Source of the DNA: Chryseobacterium sediminis
Lineage (GTDB): Bacteria > Bacteroidota > Bacteroidia > Flavobacteriales > Weeksellaceae
Direction: 5' to 3'
DNA length: 64,000 nt
Assembly (NCBI RefSeq): GCF_008386505.1
Contig: NZ_VUNZ01000001.1
Coordinates: 2,411,937-2,475,936 of the forward strand
The notes beneath the pieces are model-generated. The model did not search any database. It saw only the letters and a list, made by a program, of their open reading frames with translations, and was not told the origin of the DNA. Position numbers and translations under genes: made by a program. Every line of letters starts with the position of its first letter. The first letter of the stretch is position 1. This document shows, in pieces, positions 31,292 to 38,723 of this stretch.

Positions 31292-32575
31292 TTATTTTTT
31301 TTCTTTCAGAGTTTCTTTTAAAACTTTCAGTTTTCCATCAATTGGCTGATCAATTTTTAATCCTAAAACTTCTGCAACCAAAGGATAAACATTAATGTTC
31401 GCAAATTCATCAATCACCAGATTGTTTTTAAATTCAGGTCCCCAAGCAAAGAAAGTAGCTTTCATTTCCGGAACTACCTTAGGGTTGTAGCCATGTTTTC
31501 CCACTGATGTTTTCTTTCCTTTTTCAAGGAAAATTTTTGGAGCTTTAGGAATCAGAAGAATCTGCCCTATTCTGTTGTATTGATCGTCTCTTGTTGCAAA
31601 GTGCAGATATTTAGGAAGTTTTCTATCCAAATATACTTCATAATCGTCTGTTTTATTAGCTTTCAGTTCTTTATAAACTGCTTTTACCTCATCCGGATTT
31701 TTAACGTAAACTCTTAAAAGGGTTTGGGAATTATAAAAATCGAATCTGTTTTTATCAAAAAGGACAGCCGGAATTTCCAATGGTGTACCTCCGTCTACTT
31801 TGATCATTCCATGGTCAGACACAAAAATAAAGTTAACATTTTTTAATCCTAATTCATTTACTTTCTGAACAAGGTCGCCAATCGCCTGATCTATCAAATG
31901 AACGGCTATTTCTGTTTCTTTGGCATCCGGTCCAAAATGATGCCCACTACCGTCTACCTCCGGGAAATATAATGAAATAAAGTGAGGTCTTTTATCTTCC
32001 GGTAACTTCAGCCAGTTTACTACTTTTACAACTTTTTCGGAAGGTGTAAATTTTTCGTGATATGGGTAATAATAAGTAGGTCTCATTCCTCCTGCATCAC
32101 TGGCTGATCCTACCCACATTAAAGAGGCCGATACCATACCCTGTTTTTCGGCAAGTCCCCAAAGTGGAGTTCCTCCATACCAGCTTCCGTCTTCCGCATT
32201 TTTCTTATTGCTCATGGCATAGCCTTCTTTTCTCTTGTAATCATAGAAGAAATTATCAATCAAACCATGATGAGAGGGGTAAAGTCCGGTAATTAAACTC
32301 CAGTGATTAGGAAATGTAATACTGGGATAGCTTGGAATCATTGCTTCAGCTTTTACGCCGCCATTAGCCAGTTTCAAAAGGTTTTCAGCATTGTATTTTT
32401 GAGCATAATCATAACGGAAACCGTCTGTAGATATCATAATTACATAAGGTTTAGATTGTGCTTCCGTACTGTTTTGTCTACCCGGGATCACCACCTGGGC
32501 TGTATCAATATTTGCCTGTTGTGCAAAAGCCGTAAAGGAAATTAACAGCAGTAAAAAATGGATTCCTCGCTTCAT
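31292..32575 (-). CDS. Ectonucleotide pyrophosphatase/phosphodiesterase (alkaline phosphatase fold)
   Basis: A 427-residue exported enzyme (signal peptide MKRGIHFLLLLISFTAFAQQ). Metal and nucleophile motifs of the NPP family are visible: 'VIMISTDGFRYDY' (Asp), 'PSYPSITFPNHWSLITGLYPSHHGLIDNFFYD' (Thr nucleophile and Asn), 'YFPEVDGSGHHFGPDA' (Asp and His), 'FVSDHGMIKVD' (Asp-His) and 'GKHGYNP' (His). Two zinc sites are complete. It should hydrolyse nucleotide phosphodiester or pyrophosphate bonds in the periplasm. Monocistronic. Confidence 0.93.
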   Translation of the reverse strand: MKRGIHFLLLLISFTAFAQQANIDTAQVVIPGRQNSTEAQSKPYVIMISTDGFRYDYAQKYNAENLLKLANGGVKAEAMIPSYPSITFPNHWSLITGLYPSHHGLIDNFFYDYKRKEGYAMSNKKNAEDGSWYGGTPLWGLAEKQGMVSASLMWVGSASDAGGMRPTYYYPYHEKFTPSEKVVKVVNWLKLPEDKRPHFISLYFPEVDGSGHHFGPDAKETEIAVHLIDQAIGDLVQKVNELGLKNVNFIFVSDHGMIKVDGGTPLEIPAVLFDKNRFDFYNSQTLLRVYVKNPDEVKAVYKELKANKTDDYEVYLDRKLPKYLHFATRDDQYNRIGQILLIPKAPKIFLEKGKKTSVGKHGYNPKVVPEMKATFFAWGPEFKNNLVIDEFANINVYPLVAEVLGLKIDQPIDGKLKVLKETLKEKK

Positions 32576-32684
32576 TATTTTAAAATTTACCGCAAAGTTA
32601 CACCCAATACTTCTGCCTGAAAAGTTTAAGAGATTAAAAGTATATTAAAACCGATTATTTTTTTTGAATCAAAATTAAAACTCA

Positions 32685-33530
32685 TTAAATAGGTCTTTTC
32701 ATTTCAAACTGTGACAGCCAATTATTAAGTCCTGCTCTTTCACTAAGAAATTTGCTGGTACTTTCCGAAGAATCATCTACATTGTTCAATGCGATAGCCT
32801 GCCCTCCATTTTTCCCCGAAATGGCATTAAAAAGCATTGTCCCAATTCCCAGGTTTCTGAAGCTCTTATCCACAGCAAACTGGTATATTTTTTTTGACGT
32901 AGGGCCATAAACAATATACCCCACAAGCTTCTCCTCAAGATAAGCACCCAAAGTCACATAGTTTTCAGGCATAGGCTCCAATACAAAAACAGATCCCTGC
33001 CATGAAGGTTCAATATCCCAGAAAGAGCATAATTTTTCCCATTCAAAGTCTTTCAGTTCCTGTACAGAAATCCCGTCGTTTTCTTTTCCCGGCTTAATAT
33101 TACCTTTAAAACAAAGCAGTCTTCGGACGATGTTAAAGCCTAAATTCTCATATGCCCTGATTGCAGGCTGATTTCCTTCAATGACTTCAAGCAGCAATGT
33201 ATTGGCATTTCTTTCTTTTAAAACAGGAATAATAAAATCATACATTTTTCTAACCAACCCCTTACCTCTGCTCTCCGGAATAACTCCTGTCCCACCATTG
33301 TAAATAATTTTCTCACCGTTTTCAACTTTTTCAGACTGAAGGATAAAACTTACCAATCGACCTTCCTCAAATGCTCCGACAGAGATATTCATATCTAGTT
33401 TTTCAGCTGCAATTTTTGAAATAAGGACTTCTTTTGTTAAGTGAAAAGGAACAACATAATCAGAAAATGAATGATTAAATACTGATAAAAGTTCATCTAT
33501 ACTTGTATTTGCTAGGGTATTGAACTCCAT
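32685..33530 (-). CDS. Two-domain GNAT N-acetyltransferase
   Basis: A 281-residue protein with two GNAT domains. The first has a full acetyl-CoA loop ('IYNGGTGVIPESRGKGLVRKMYDFIIPVLKERNANTLLLEVIEGNQPAIRAYENLGFNIVRRLLCF'). The second is 'EEKLVGYIVYGPTSKKIYQFAVDKSFRNLGIGTMLFNAISGK'. The N-terminal 'FNHSFSDYVVPFHLTKEVL' is a common opening of this double-domain group. The substrate is unknown. Confidence 0.87.
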   Translation of the reverse strand: MEFNTLANTSIDELLSVFNHSFSDYVVPFHLTKEVLISKIAAEKLDMNISVGAFEEGRLVSFILQSEKVENGEKIIYNGGTGVIPESRGKGLVRKMYDFIIPVLKERNANTLLLEVIEGNQPAIRAYENLGFNIVRRLLCFKGNIKPGKENDGISVQELKDFEWEKLCSFWDIEPSWQGSVFVLEPMPENYVTLGAYLEEKLVGYIVYGPTSKKIYQFAVDKSFRNLGIGTMLFNAISGKNGGQAIALNNVDDSSESTSKFLSERAGLNNWLSQFEMKRPI

Positions 33531-33561
33531 TGATGTTTTAAATTTATGTGGTAATTAGACT

Positions 33562-34161
33562 TTATTTCCGTTGAGTTAGGTACCATTGAATGGCGTTACG
33601 CTCTTCTCTTTTTATAAACGGGTCTTTTCCCTGATTATAATCATTACCGTCAAACCATTCTTTTTTACTCAATTCCTCTTTCAGTTTTTGATATTCCTCC
33701 TTTACCTCCGGATGAGTACGAAGATAGTCCCTGAAAGCCAAATGGCGAAACCAATGCTCTGAAGAAGTTGGAATAACGTGAATATGAGCAATACGGAGAT
33801 GATGATTGTGAAGTCTCTCAGGAATTTCATCATTTGAATAAATAACATCAGGAAATCCTAATGTATGGCTAAGATCGATAAGCTTAATAAAGAAACGGCG
33901 ATATGGCATATCTTCATTGTACTTTTCATAATAGACATAATCTTTGCCTTCCAGTAAAGACGGAATTTTATCAAGTTCTTTTTCATCCTTTACCCCAATC
34001 ATAATATCAATAACAGGTTTTGCAGATAAACCTTCCACAGATGTGCTACCAATATGTTCAATTTCCGGATTCAAAAAACCAATATAGTTCTCAAGCTCAT
34101 TTTTAATGGTTTCAAACTGCTTTTTCCAGAAAGGATTATATTTTTCAAAGGTAACTTTCAT
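33562..34161 (-). CDS. GrpB family protein (UPF0157)
   Basis: About 199 residues from the ATG at 34161 (MKVTFEKYNPFWKKQFETIKNEL), which matches the family's usual start better than the ATG 14 codons upstream. GrpB marks are 'IEHIGSTSVEGLSAKPVIDIMIGV' (nucleotidyltransferase-like G-S-T-S core), 'YRRFFIKL' and 'AHIHVIPTSSEHWFRHLAFRDYLRTHPEVKEEYQKLKEELS'. The family has a nucleotidyltransferase fold; its physiological reaction is not settled. Confidence 0.9.
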   Translation of the reverse strand: MKVTFEKYNPFWKKQFETIKNELENYIGFLNPEIEHIGSTSVEGLSAKPVIDIMIGVKDEKELDKIPSLLEGKDYVYYEKYNEDMPYRRFFIKLIDLSHTLGFPDVIYSNDEIPERLHNHHLRIAHIHVIPTSSEHWFRHLAFRDYLRTHPEVKEEYQKLKEELSKKEWFDGNDYNQGKDPFIKREERNAIQWYLTQRK

Positions 34162-34241
34162 GAGAATCCAAATGTCACACAAATATAAAAATTTTCTCAG
34201 CAATTCCTCTGGAATTAATCATTCCAACAACTTCTTACATT

Positions 34242-34275
34242 ATAAAAAATGATACCCCTGAAAATCCAGAGGTAT
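34242..34275 (-). terminator. Terminator of the DUF5777-DOMON operon
   Basis: On the - strand a 9-bp stem with one G-U pair (34275-34267 with 34260-34252) is followed by a T-rich tract to 34242. It lies 37 bases after the last gene of the operon. Confidence 0.75.
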
Positions 34276-34311
34276 TCATTACTAATTATTTAGGTGTTTT
34301 TTTCTGAAAAA

Positions 34312-35094
34312 TTACTCTTTAATCAGTTTTTCGTAAGACATTGTTCCGTCTTTTAAAGTGATTTCAAAATAATAAGCACCAGATTTTAAATCTCTGACAC
34401 TGATATTTTCTCCTTCAAGTTTTACAGATCTTACTTTTCTTCCGGCAGATTCATAAATATCAACAGATTTTATTTTATCAACATTTTTAAAGCTTACCGT
34501 TTCTTTAGCCGGATTTGGATAAAGAACTATTTTCTTATTTTCTACAGCTGTTTCCTTAGTTCCTAAAGTAGAACCAAAAGTAAGTGCTGTAGTACCACAG
34601 CTGTTAGAGCCATGATAGCCAATTGTAAAGTTTGATAACCTGCGTCCATAGGTAACGTTTAAAGGGCTTGCTGGAGGATAAGTAAAAACGTAATCATTAG
34701 CGTCTCCTGTATTTAAAGCTCTTGTAGCCACTACTGTACGAACACTTCCTGCCACCGTGTTAGACGTTACAGTCCAGTTTTGAGTTCCATCCAAAGGCGG
34801 AACCACTCCCTGTCCATTAAATGTTCTGTCACTTAAATTGGTACCATCAAAAATGACAACATCTTTCCCTATATCATCCATATTCGTTGTATCGAAAGCC
34901 ATTCCCAGCCATCCCGTAGAAGGACCAATAAGAGTAAGGGTAACTAATGAAGGGGTAAGGTCTATCTTAGCTGAATAAGCCAAATCTGCTCCTCCCGGTG
35001 TGGAAAAAAGAGGCACATTTCCTGTCGAATATTGACTTTTTACATGAAAAAAAGCAAAAAATCCGATCAATAATAGTGTAGTTTTTAATTTCAT
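34312..35094 (-). CDS. DOMON-like secreted protein with T9SS sorting domain
   Basis: A 260-residue protein: signal peptide (MKLKTTLLLIGFFAFFHVKSQ), a DOMON-like beta sandwich (about residues 35-160: 'DLTPSLVTLTLIGPSTGWLGMAFDTTNMDDIGKDVVIFDGTNLSDRTF...NDYVFTYPP'), and a type A T9SS C-terminal domain ('KIVLYPNPAKETVSFKNVDKIKSVDIYESAGRKVRSV...LKSGAYYFEI..KLIKE'). DOMON domains bind heme or sugars in redox proteins. In an operon with a c-type cytochrome, heme binding is a reasonable guess. It would be displayed at or outside the outer membrane. Confidence 0.82.
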   Translation of the reverse strand: MKLKTTLLLIGFFAFFHVKSQYSTGNVPLFSTPGGADLAYSAKIDLTPSLVTLTLIGPSTGWLGMAFDTTNMDDIGKDVVIFDGTNLSDRTFNGQGVVPPLDGTQNWTVTSNTVAGSVRTVVATRALNTGDANDYVFTYPPASPLNVTYGRRLSNFTIGYHGSNSCGTTALTFGSTLGTKETAVENKKIVLYPNPAKETVSFKNVDKIKSVDIYESAGRKVRSVKLEGENISVRDLKSGAYYFEITLKDGTMSYEKLIKE

Positions 35095-35098
35095 ATGA

Positions 35099-35623
35099 TC
35101 AATTTTTTAATAGGTTAATAATATCTTGATTTTTAGTAAATAAGGCATATTCAAAAACAGTTTTCCCTTGTTTATCTGATAATGTCTTATTTGCTTTATT
35201 CTTCAGTAGCAGCTCTACCATTTCTTTGTTTTGTGACTGGACAGCATATATCAATGGAGTTACTCCACTGCTGTTTGCCACATTGGGATCAGCTTTATTC
35301 GCTAATAATTTTTGAGTAAGATTTTTATCTCCTTTAAAAACAGAAGCCGTTAAAGCCGTTCCTTCTCCACTTGCATAATTCATATTTTTAACGTGAGTAA
35401 TTAAAAATTCCGCAACTGGAATATTTCCTCTGTAACAGGCTAAAATAAGAGGAGAGAATCCGTTTTCGTTAAGCTGATTAATAACATCCGGATTTTGTTT
35501 CATCAGCTCCTGTACTTCAGGAACTGTTCCGCTTCTGGCAATATCAAATATTGATTTTGCTTTTTCCTGGGCAGATATCAATGAGCCCAGAAATAGTCCT
35601 AAAATTAAGATTACATTTCTCAT
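35099..35623 (-). CDS. Exported ankyrin-repeat protein
   Basis: A 174-residue protein with a signal peptide (MRNVILILGLFLGSLISAQ) and about four ankyrin repeats ('SGTVPEVQELMKQNPDVINQLNENGFSPLILACYRGNIPVAEFLI', 'SGEGTALTASVFKGDKNLTQKLLANKADPNVANSSGVTPLIYAVQSQNKEMVELLLKNKANKTLSDKQGKTVFEYAL'). Ankyrin repeats bind protein partners; small periplasmic versions occur beside catalases and cytochromes in bacteria. Its start overlaps the YceI gene by four bases, so the operon is tightly coupled. Confidence 0.87.
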   Translation of the reverse strand: MRNVILILGLFLGSLISAQEKAKSIFDIARSGTVPEVQELMKQNPDVINQLNENGFSPLILACYRGNIPVAEFLITHVKNMNYASGEGTALTASVFKGDKNLTQKLLANKADPNVANSSGVTPLIYAVQSQNKEMVELLLKNKANKTLSDKQGKTVFEYALFTKNQDIINLLKN

Positions 35624-36165
35624 TGTTTTACCATTACGTAGTTGTATTCGATGTTCACATTTTCTGCCACTTTCTTTGTAACCATTTTAGGGATAGTCAC
35701 CTTATAATCTGCCGGCTTAGCCATAAAACCGCCCTGCATATAGATTTTACCATCTTTTGCATATAATGTGGCAGAAGAAGCAACCGCTTTGTCTACACCA
35801 TGAAAGTTGAGGGTTCCCTGAACGGTATATTTCTGGGGGCTTGCAGTGAGTTTTGTTTTATCAAAGTTTACAATTTTCCCTTTGAACGTTGTTTTAGGAT
35901 ATTTTGCAGATTCCGCATAACTTTCGTTGAAATGCTCTTCCATTAATTTTGTTTTAAAATGAAAGTTTTTAACTGTTGAAACAGATGCCATTTCACCGTT
36001 ATCTGCATTCAGAATCACAACATTATTGTCGTCCTGTGCAAAAATATCATCAAACAGAGGTACTGAAGCTTCAAAAGTTACTTTTCCTGTTTTAGAACTG
36101 TATTTTTGTGCTGAAGCGTAACCGGCAGAAAGCAGTAATACGCTTAATAATGCTAATTTTTTCAT
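35620..36165 (-). CDS. YceI family periplasmic protein
   Basis: A 181-residue lipocalin-like protein with a signal peptide (MKKLALLSVLLLSAGYASAQ). YceI features are 'YSSKTGKVTFEASVPLFDDIFAQDDNNVVILN', 'VKNFHFKTKLMEEHFNESYAESAKYPKTTFKGKI' (the L-M-x-x-H-F...K-Y-P segment is diagnostic) and 'YTVQGTLNFHGVDKAV'. YceI proteins bind isoprenoid/quinone-like lipids in their barrel. With a cytochrome and a barrel protein in the same operon, a quinone or lipid carrier role is plausible. Confidence 0.93.
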   Translation of the reverse strand: MKKLALLSVLLLSAGYASAQKYSSKTGKVTFEASVPLFDDIFAQDDNNVVILNADNGEMASVSTVKNFHFKTKLMEEHFNESYAESAKYPKTTFKGKIVNFDKTKLTASPQKYTVQGTLNFHGVDKAVASSATLYAKDGKIYMQGGFMAKPADYKVTIPKMVTKKVAENVNIEYNYVMVKQ

Positions 36166-36176
36166 ATCAATTTTTT

Positions 36177-36524
36177 TTAATTTTCATTTAATCCGTCAGC
36201 TTTCCACTTTATGAAAATATTGATCTGGGTTGCAGACAATGATCCTCCCTGAGGCATTTTTTCCGGATCACCATTAGGTCTTTGGATACGGTCAAGGATT
36301 CCGTCTATATTATTTTTTACCTGATCGTAAGTAACGAAAGGTTTAAAACTTCCTGCAGAATGGCAGCCTATGCAATTGTTATCTACGATGGGTTTTACGT
36401 CTGCTGTATATTTTACAGGTACGGTGATAGGTGTATTATCAGAAATCTCTTCATAAGTTCTGCTGTCACACGCCGTCAGTATGATTGCTGACGACAATAT
36501 CAATAAGGATGTTAGCTTTTTCAT
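36177..36524 (-). CDS. Monoheme c-type cytochrome lipoprotein
   Basis: A 115-residue protein from the ATG at 36524, which gives a lipoprotein signal with L-T-A-C and Cys19 as lipid anchor; the 22-codon upstream extension would bury it. The heme-binding C-I-G-C-H is at residues 51-55, and Met90 in 'EKMPQGGSLS' is the likely sixth ligand. The size and 'MPxGG' end match small monoheme cytochromes of electron-transfer chains. It begins one base after the stop of the DUF5777 gene, showing coupling. Confidence 0.9.
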   Translation of the reverse strand: MKKLTSLLILSSAIILTACDSRTYEEISDNTPITVPVKYTADVKPIVDNNCIGCHSAGSFKPFVTYDQVKNNIDGILDRIQRPNGDPEKMPQGGSLSATQINIFIKWKADGLNEN

Positions 36525-36525
36525 A

Positions 36526-37374
36526 TTAAAAAACTCTATAAAGATTAAACCCAAAGAAAATATGTCCTTTCCCCCATGCTCCTGTGGCATTGGTAAGATA
36601 TCCGATATCTGAATTTATCTGGGAGTTCGTCAGTAAAAGCTGGAACACGTGTCCTCCAGTTTCTATATCTACCCCCAAAGACAGTGGGTTTTTATAAAAA
36701 CTGTGATCGTCGAAATTCACAAAATATTCTGCATTCACAGAAACTCTTTTGGAAATTTTATAGCGCCCTCCCAAACCTGCCAGAAATTGATTTTTATTTT
36801 CAATGGTAGGTTCGTAAAGGTTCTTATGAATATAAGAAGGAGTAAGCTGTAATGAAAGCTTATCATTAAACCTTCTTGAAATCAATGCTTGTGTAAGATA
36901 AGAAAGCCTGTCACTGAATTTAAGATGCGGATAATTATCTTTATCCAGTTCAGTATTGGCAGCCATTACATTGTATCCTACAATATCCACCGGAAAGTTT
37001 TCATTTTGTCTTATCAATCTGTATTTCACTGCTCCTTCAAACGTTTTCATATTCGTTTCTCTGGAAAGGCTTACGGATACTGCATCTGAAATACCATAGA
37101 TAACCCCTAATTTGGTTGAGGCATGATCCAGACCAAAAAAGTCTTTAAATCCTGCGCTTACATCTCCAAATCTGTGGGCAACAATAATGTACCATTCTTT
37201 TTTGGCAGCGAGTTTTGTAGATTGTCCCGTAACAATCTGAAGGGCTTTGAAGGCGGGTTGTGAGGTTTCTGAATTGGTTTTCACCGTGTCAATATCCTTC
37301 AGCAGATCTTCCTGTGCAAAGACAAGACCTGAAGAAAATACTGACAAAAATAAGAGAGTTTTTGTCATATGCAA
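36526..37374 (-). CDS. DUF5777 family beta-barrel protein
   Basis: A 282-residue protein with a signal peptide ('MTKTLLFLSVFSSGLVFAQ', start 37368 or 37374) and a barrel-like series of amphipathic strands. Examples are 'KEWYIIVAHRFGDVSAGFKDFFGLDHASTKLGVIYGISDAVSVSLSRE', 'TFEGAVKYRLIRQ' and 'GHIFFGFNLYRVF', ending in an aromatic residue as outer-membrane barrels do. The 'HRFGD...FFGLDHAS' motif is diagnostic of DUF5777. The family is found in Bacteroidota and has no assigned function. It is the first gene of the five-gene operon. Confidence 0.87.
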   Translation of the reverse strand: MHMTKTLLFLSVFSSGLVFAQEDLLKDIDTVKTNSETSQPAFKALQIVTGQSTKLAAKKEWYIIVAHRFGDVSAGFKDFFGLDHASTKLGVIYGISDAVSVSLSRETNMKTFEGAVKYRLIRQNENFPVDIVGYNVMAANTELDKDNYPHLKFSDRLSYLTQALISRRFNDKLSLQLTPSYIHKNLYEPTIENKNQFLAGLGGRYKISKRVSVNAEYFVNFDDHSFYKNPLSLGVDIETGGHVFQLLLTNSQINSDIGYLTNATGAWGKGHIFFGFNLYRVF

Positions 37375-37396
37375 TTTAAATTAAATTATGATATAA

Positions 37397-37442
37397 CAAA
37401 CTTATCGAGTTCTCAATTCAAAAACAGGTGATAAAAGTCACC
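37397..37442 (-). promoter_or_regulatory. Promoter with Crp/Fnr-type palindrome
   Basis: On the - strand TAAGTTTG (37404-37397) fits TAnnTTTG, 22 bases before the DUF5777 ATG at 37374. GGTGA-N6-TCACC (37427-37442), a perfect 5-bp-arm palindrome with Crp-family spacing, is centred about 44 bases before the expected transcription start. That is where class II activators of this family bind. The adjacent Crp/Fnr gene is the obvious candidate regulator. Confidence 0.55.
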
Positions 37443-37493
37443 ATTCAAATTGTTTTTATCAATGATAGAAATAAACTTTTCAAACAATTAAAA

Positions 37494-38144
37494 TTAGACA
37501 ATTCTAACATTTTCATTTACAGGAACTTTCAGTCCTTCTTTGGTTTGAACAATTTCACCTTCACTTTCAATTTTTTTCAAAACTCTGCTTACAACTTCTC
37601 TGGAGGTCCCCAAACTGTTTGCAATTTCGCGATGAGTTAACTTAATAGGGTTGTTTCCTGTGGATAAAATCTGCTGTTTGATGTAATTCAGGACTCTTTT
37701 ATCCAGTCTGTGAAACACCGCATCATTCACCATATTCATCACCTCTGAAAATCTACGGTCATATTCATGGTAAAACAGTTTGTTGATTTCCGGAAATTTT
37801 ATCAACCAATCATGCATTACGGAAACGGGAATAAGAATAGCTTCCGAATCTTCTTCAGCAATAGCATACACCCTGCTGACATAGTCTGTAAAAATGGATG
37901 AGAAGGTCATAAGGCAGCTATCTTTGGGCTTAATATAGTAGTAGATAAGTTCTCTACCATCATTAAGGGTAAAAACTTTGATAGAGCCTTTTATAAGGAA
38001 AGGGACAAACTTATTTTTCTGCCCTTCTCTTATGATTTCAGTTTTTGCTTTTATATCAATTGCTACAGCATACTTTTCCAGTTCAGATAAAAAATCAGCC
38101 CCTAAAAAGCCAAATTTGCTTACAGCGAACGCATTATCAATCAT
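37494..38144 (-). CDS. Crp/Fnr family transcriptional regulator
   Basis: A 216-residue regulator: cyclic-nucleotide-binding-type beta roll ('EIIREGQKNKFVPFLIKGSIKVFTLNDGRELIYYYIKPKDSCLMTFSSIF'), dimer helix ('FSEVMNMVNDAVFHRLDKRVLNYIKQQ') and winged helix ('IKLTHREIANSLGTSREVVSRVLKKIESEGEIV'). Only one Cys is present, so no FNR-type iron-sulfur cluster. The S-R-E-V-V-S-R recognition helix resembles E. coli Crp/Fnr (R-E-T-V-x-R), consistent with the GTGA-N6-TCAC palindrome downstream. It probably controls the cytochrome/YceI operon 120 bases on. Confidence 0.9.
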   Translation of the reverse strand: MIDNAFAVSKFGFLGADFLSELEKYAVAIDIKAKTEIIREGQKNKFVPFLIKGSIKVFTLNDGRELIYYYIKPKDSCLMTFSSIFTDYVSRVYAIAEEDSEAILIPVSVMHDWLIKFPEINKLFYHEYDRRFSEVMNMVNDAVFHRLDKRVLNYIKQQILSTGNNPIKLTHREIANSLGTSREVVSRVLKKIESEGEIVQTKEGLKVPVNENVRIV

Positions 38145-38171
38145 ATCCTATATTTTCTACTTTTTCTCAAA

Positions 38172-38179
38172 CAAAGATA
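38172..38179 (-). promoter_or_regulatory. -7 promoter element of the Crp/Fnr gene
   Basis: TATCTTTG on the - strand (TAnnTTTG), 27 bases before the start at 38144. No -33 TTTG at normal spacing. Confidence 0.4.
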
Positions 38180-38280
38180 TAAAATTGATGTATGGTTATT
38201 ATATATTTTTATTTTATTAAACAAAATTAACAATTATACGAGTTTAATATTCCTTTCTAAGTCAGAATTTAGCTCAAAAA

Positions 38281-38306
38281 AATGCCCCGGTAAAAACCAG
38301 GGCATT
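38281..38306 (-). terminator. Terminator after the DUF3467 gene
   Basis: AATGCCC with GGGCATT, extendable to an 11-bp stem with one mismatch, 25 bases downstream of the DUF3467 stop and followed on the - strand by a T-rich stretch. It closes the rpoBC transcription unit. Confidence 0.7.
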
Positions 38307-38330
38307 CTTATTTTATTGTAAAAAGAAATC

Positions 38331-38636
38331 TTACGCTTGAACGTTGTTTCCTCCTAATACGAAAGGCTCAACTTCTTTGATTTCTCCGAACTGCTGCTCG
38401 TAGTTAGCGATGTTCTGTTGAAGAGCGTTTAAAACTCTTTTAGCGTGAAGTGGAGCAAGAATAACTCTTGATCTTACTTTAGCTTGCTGAACACCTGGCA
38501 TCAACTGAATAAAGTCTACTACAAATTCAGATGGAGAGTGGTTTACTAAAGCTAGGTTAGCATAGATACCAGCAGCTACCATTTCGTTTAATTCGATGTT
38601 GATGTTTCCGTCTTGTGGATTTTGATTGTTGTCCAT
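38331..38636 (-). CDS. DUF3467 family protein
   Basis: A 101-residue soluble protein. 'INIELNEMVAAGIYANLALVNHSPSEFVVDFIQLMPGVQQAKVRSRVILAPLHAKRVLNALQQNIANYEQQFGEI' is the whole DUF3467 domain. The family is small and uncharacterised, and often lies directly behind rpoC in Bacteroidota, as here, which suggests a link to transcription or merely conserved order. Confidence 0.92.
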   Translation of the reverse strand: MDNNQNPQDGNINIELNEMVAAGIYANLALVNHSPSEFVVDFIQLMPGVQQAKVRSRVILAPLHAKRVLNALQQNIANYEQQFGEIKEVEPFVLGGNNVQA

Positions 38637-38723
38637 TGTTATAAATTATGTTTTTAAAATTCGAAATTTGAGATTGTGAAAATATAAAAATAATTTCAAA
38701 TCCCAAATTTCAAATCATTAATT

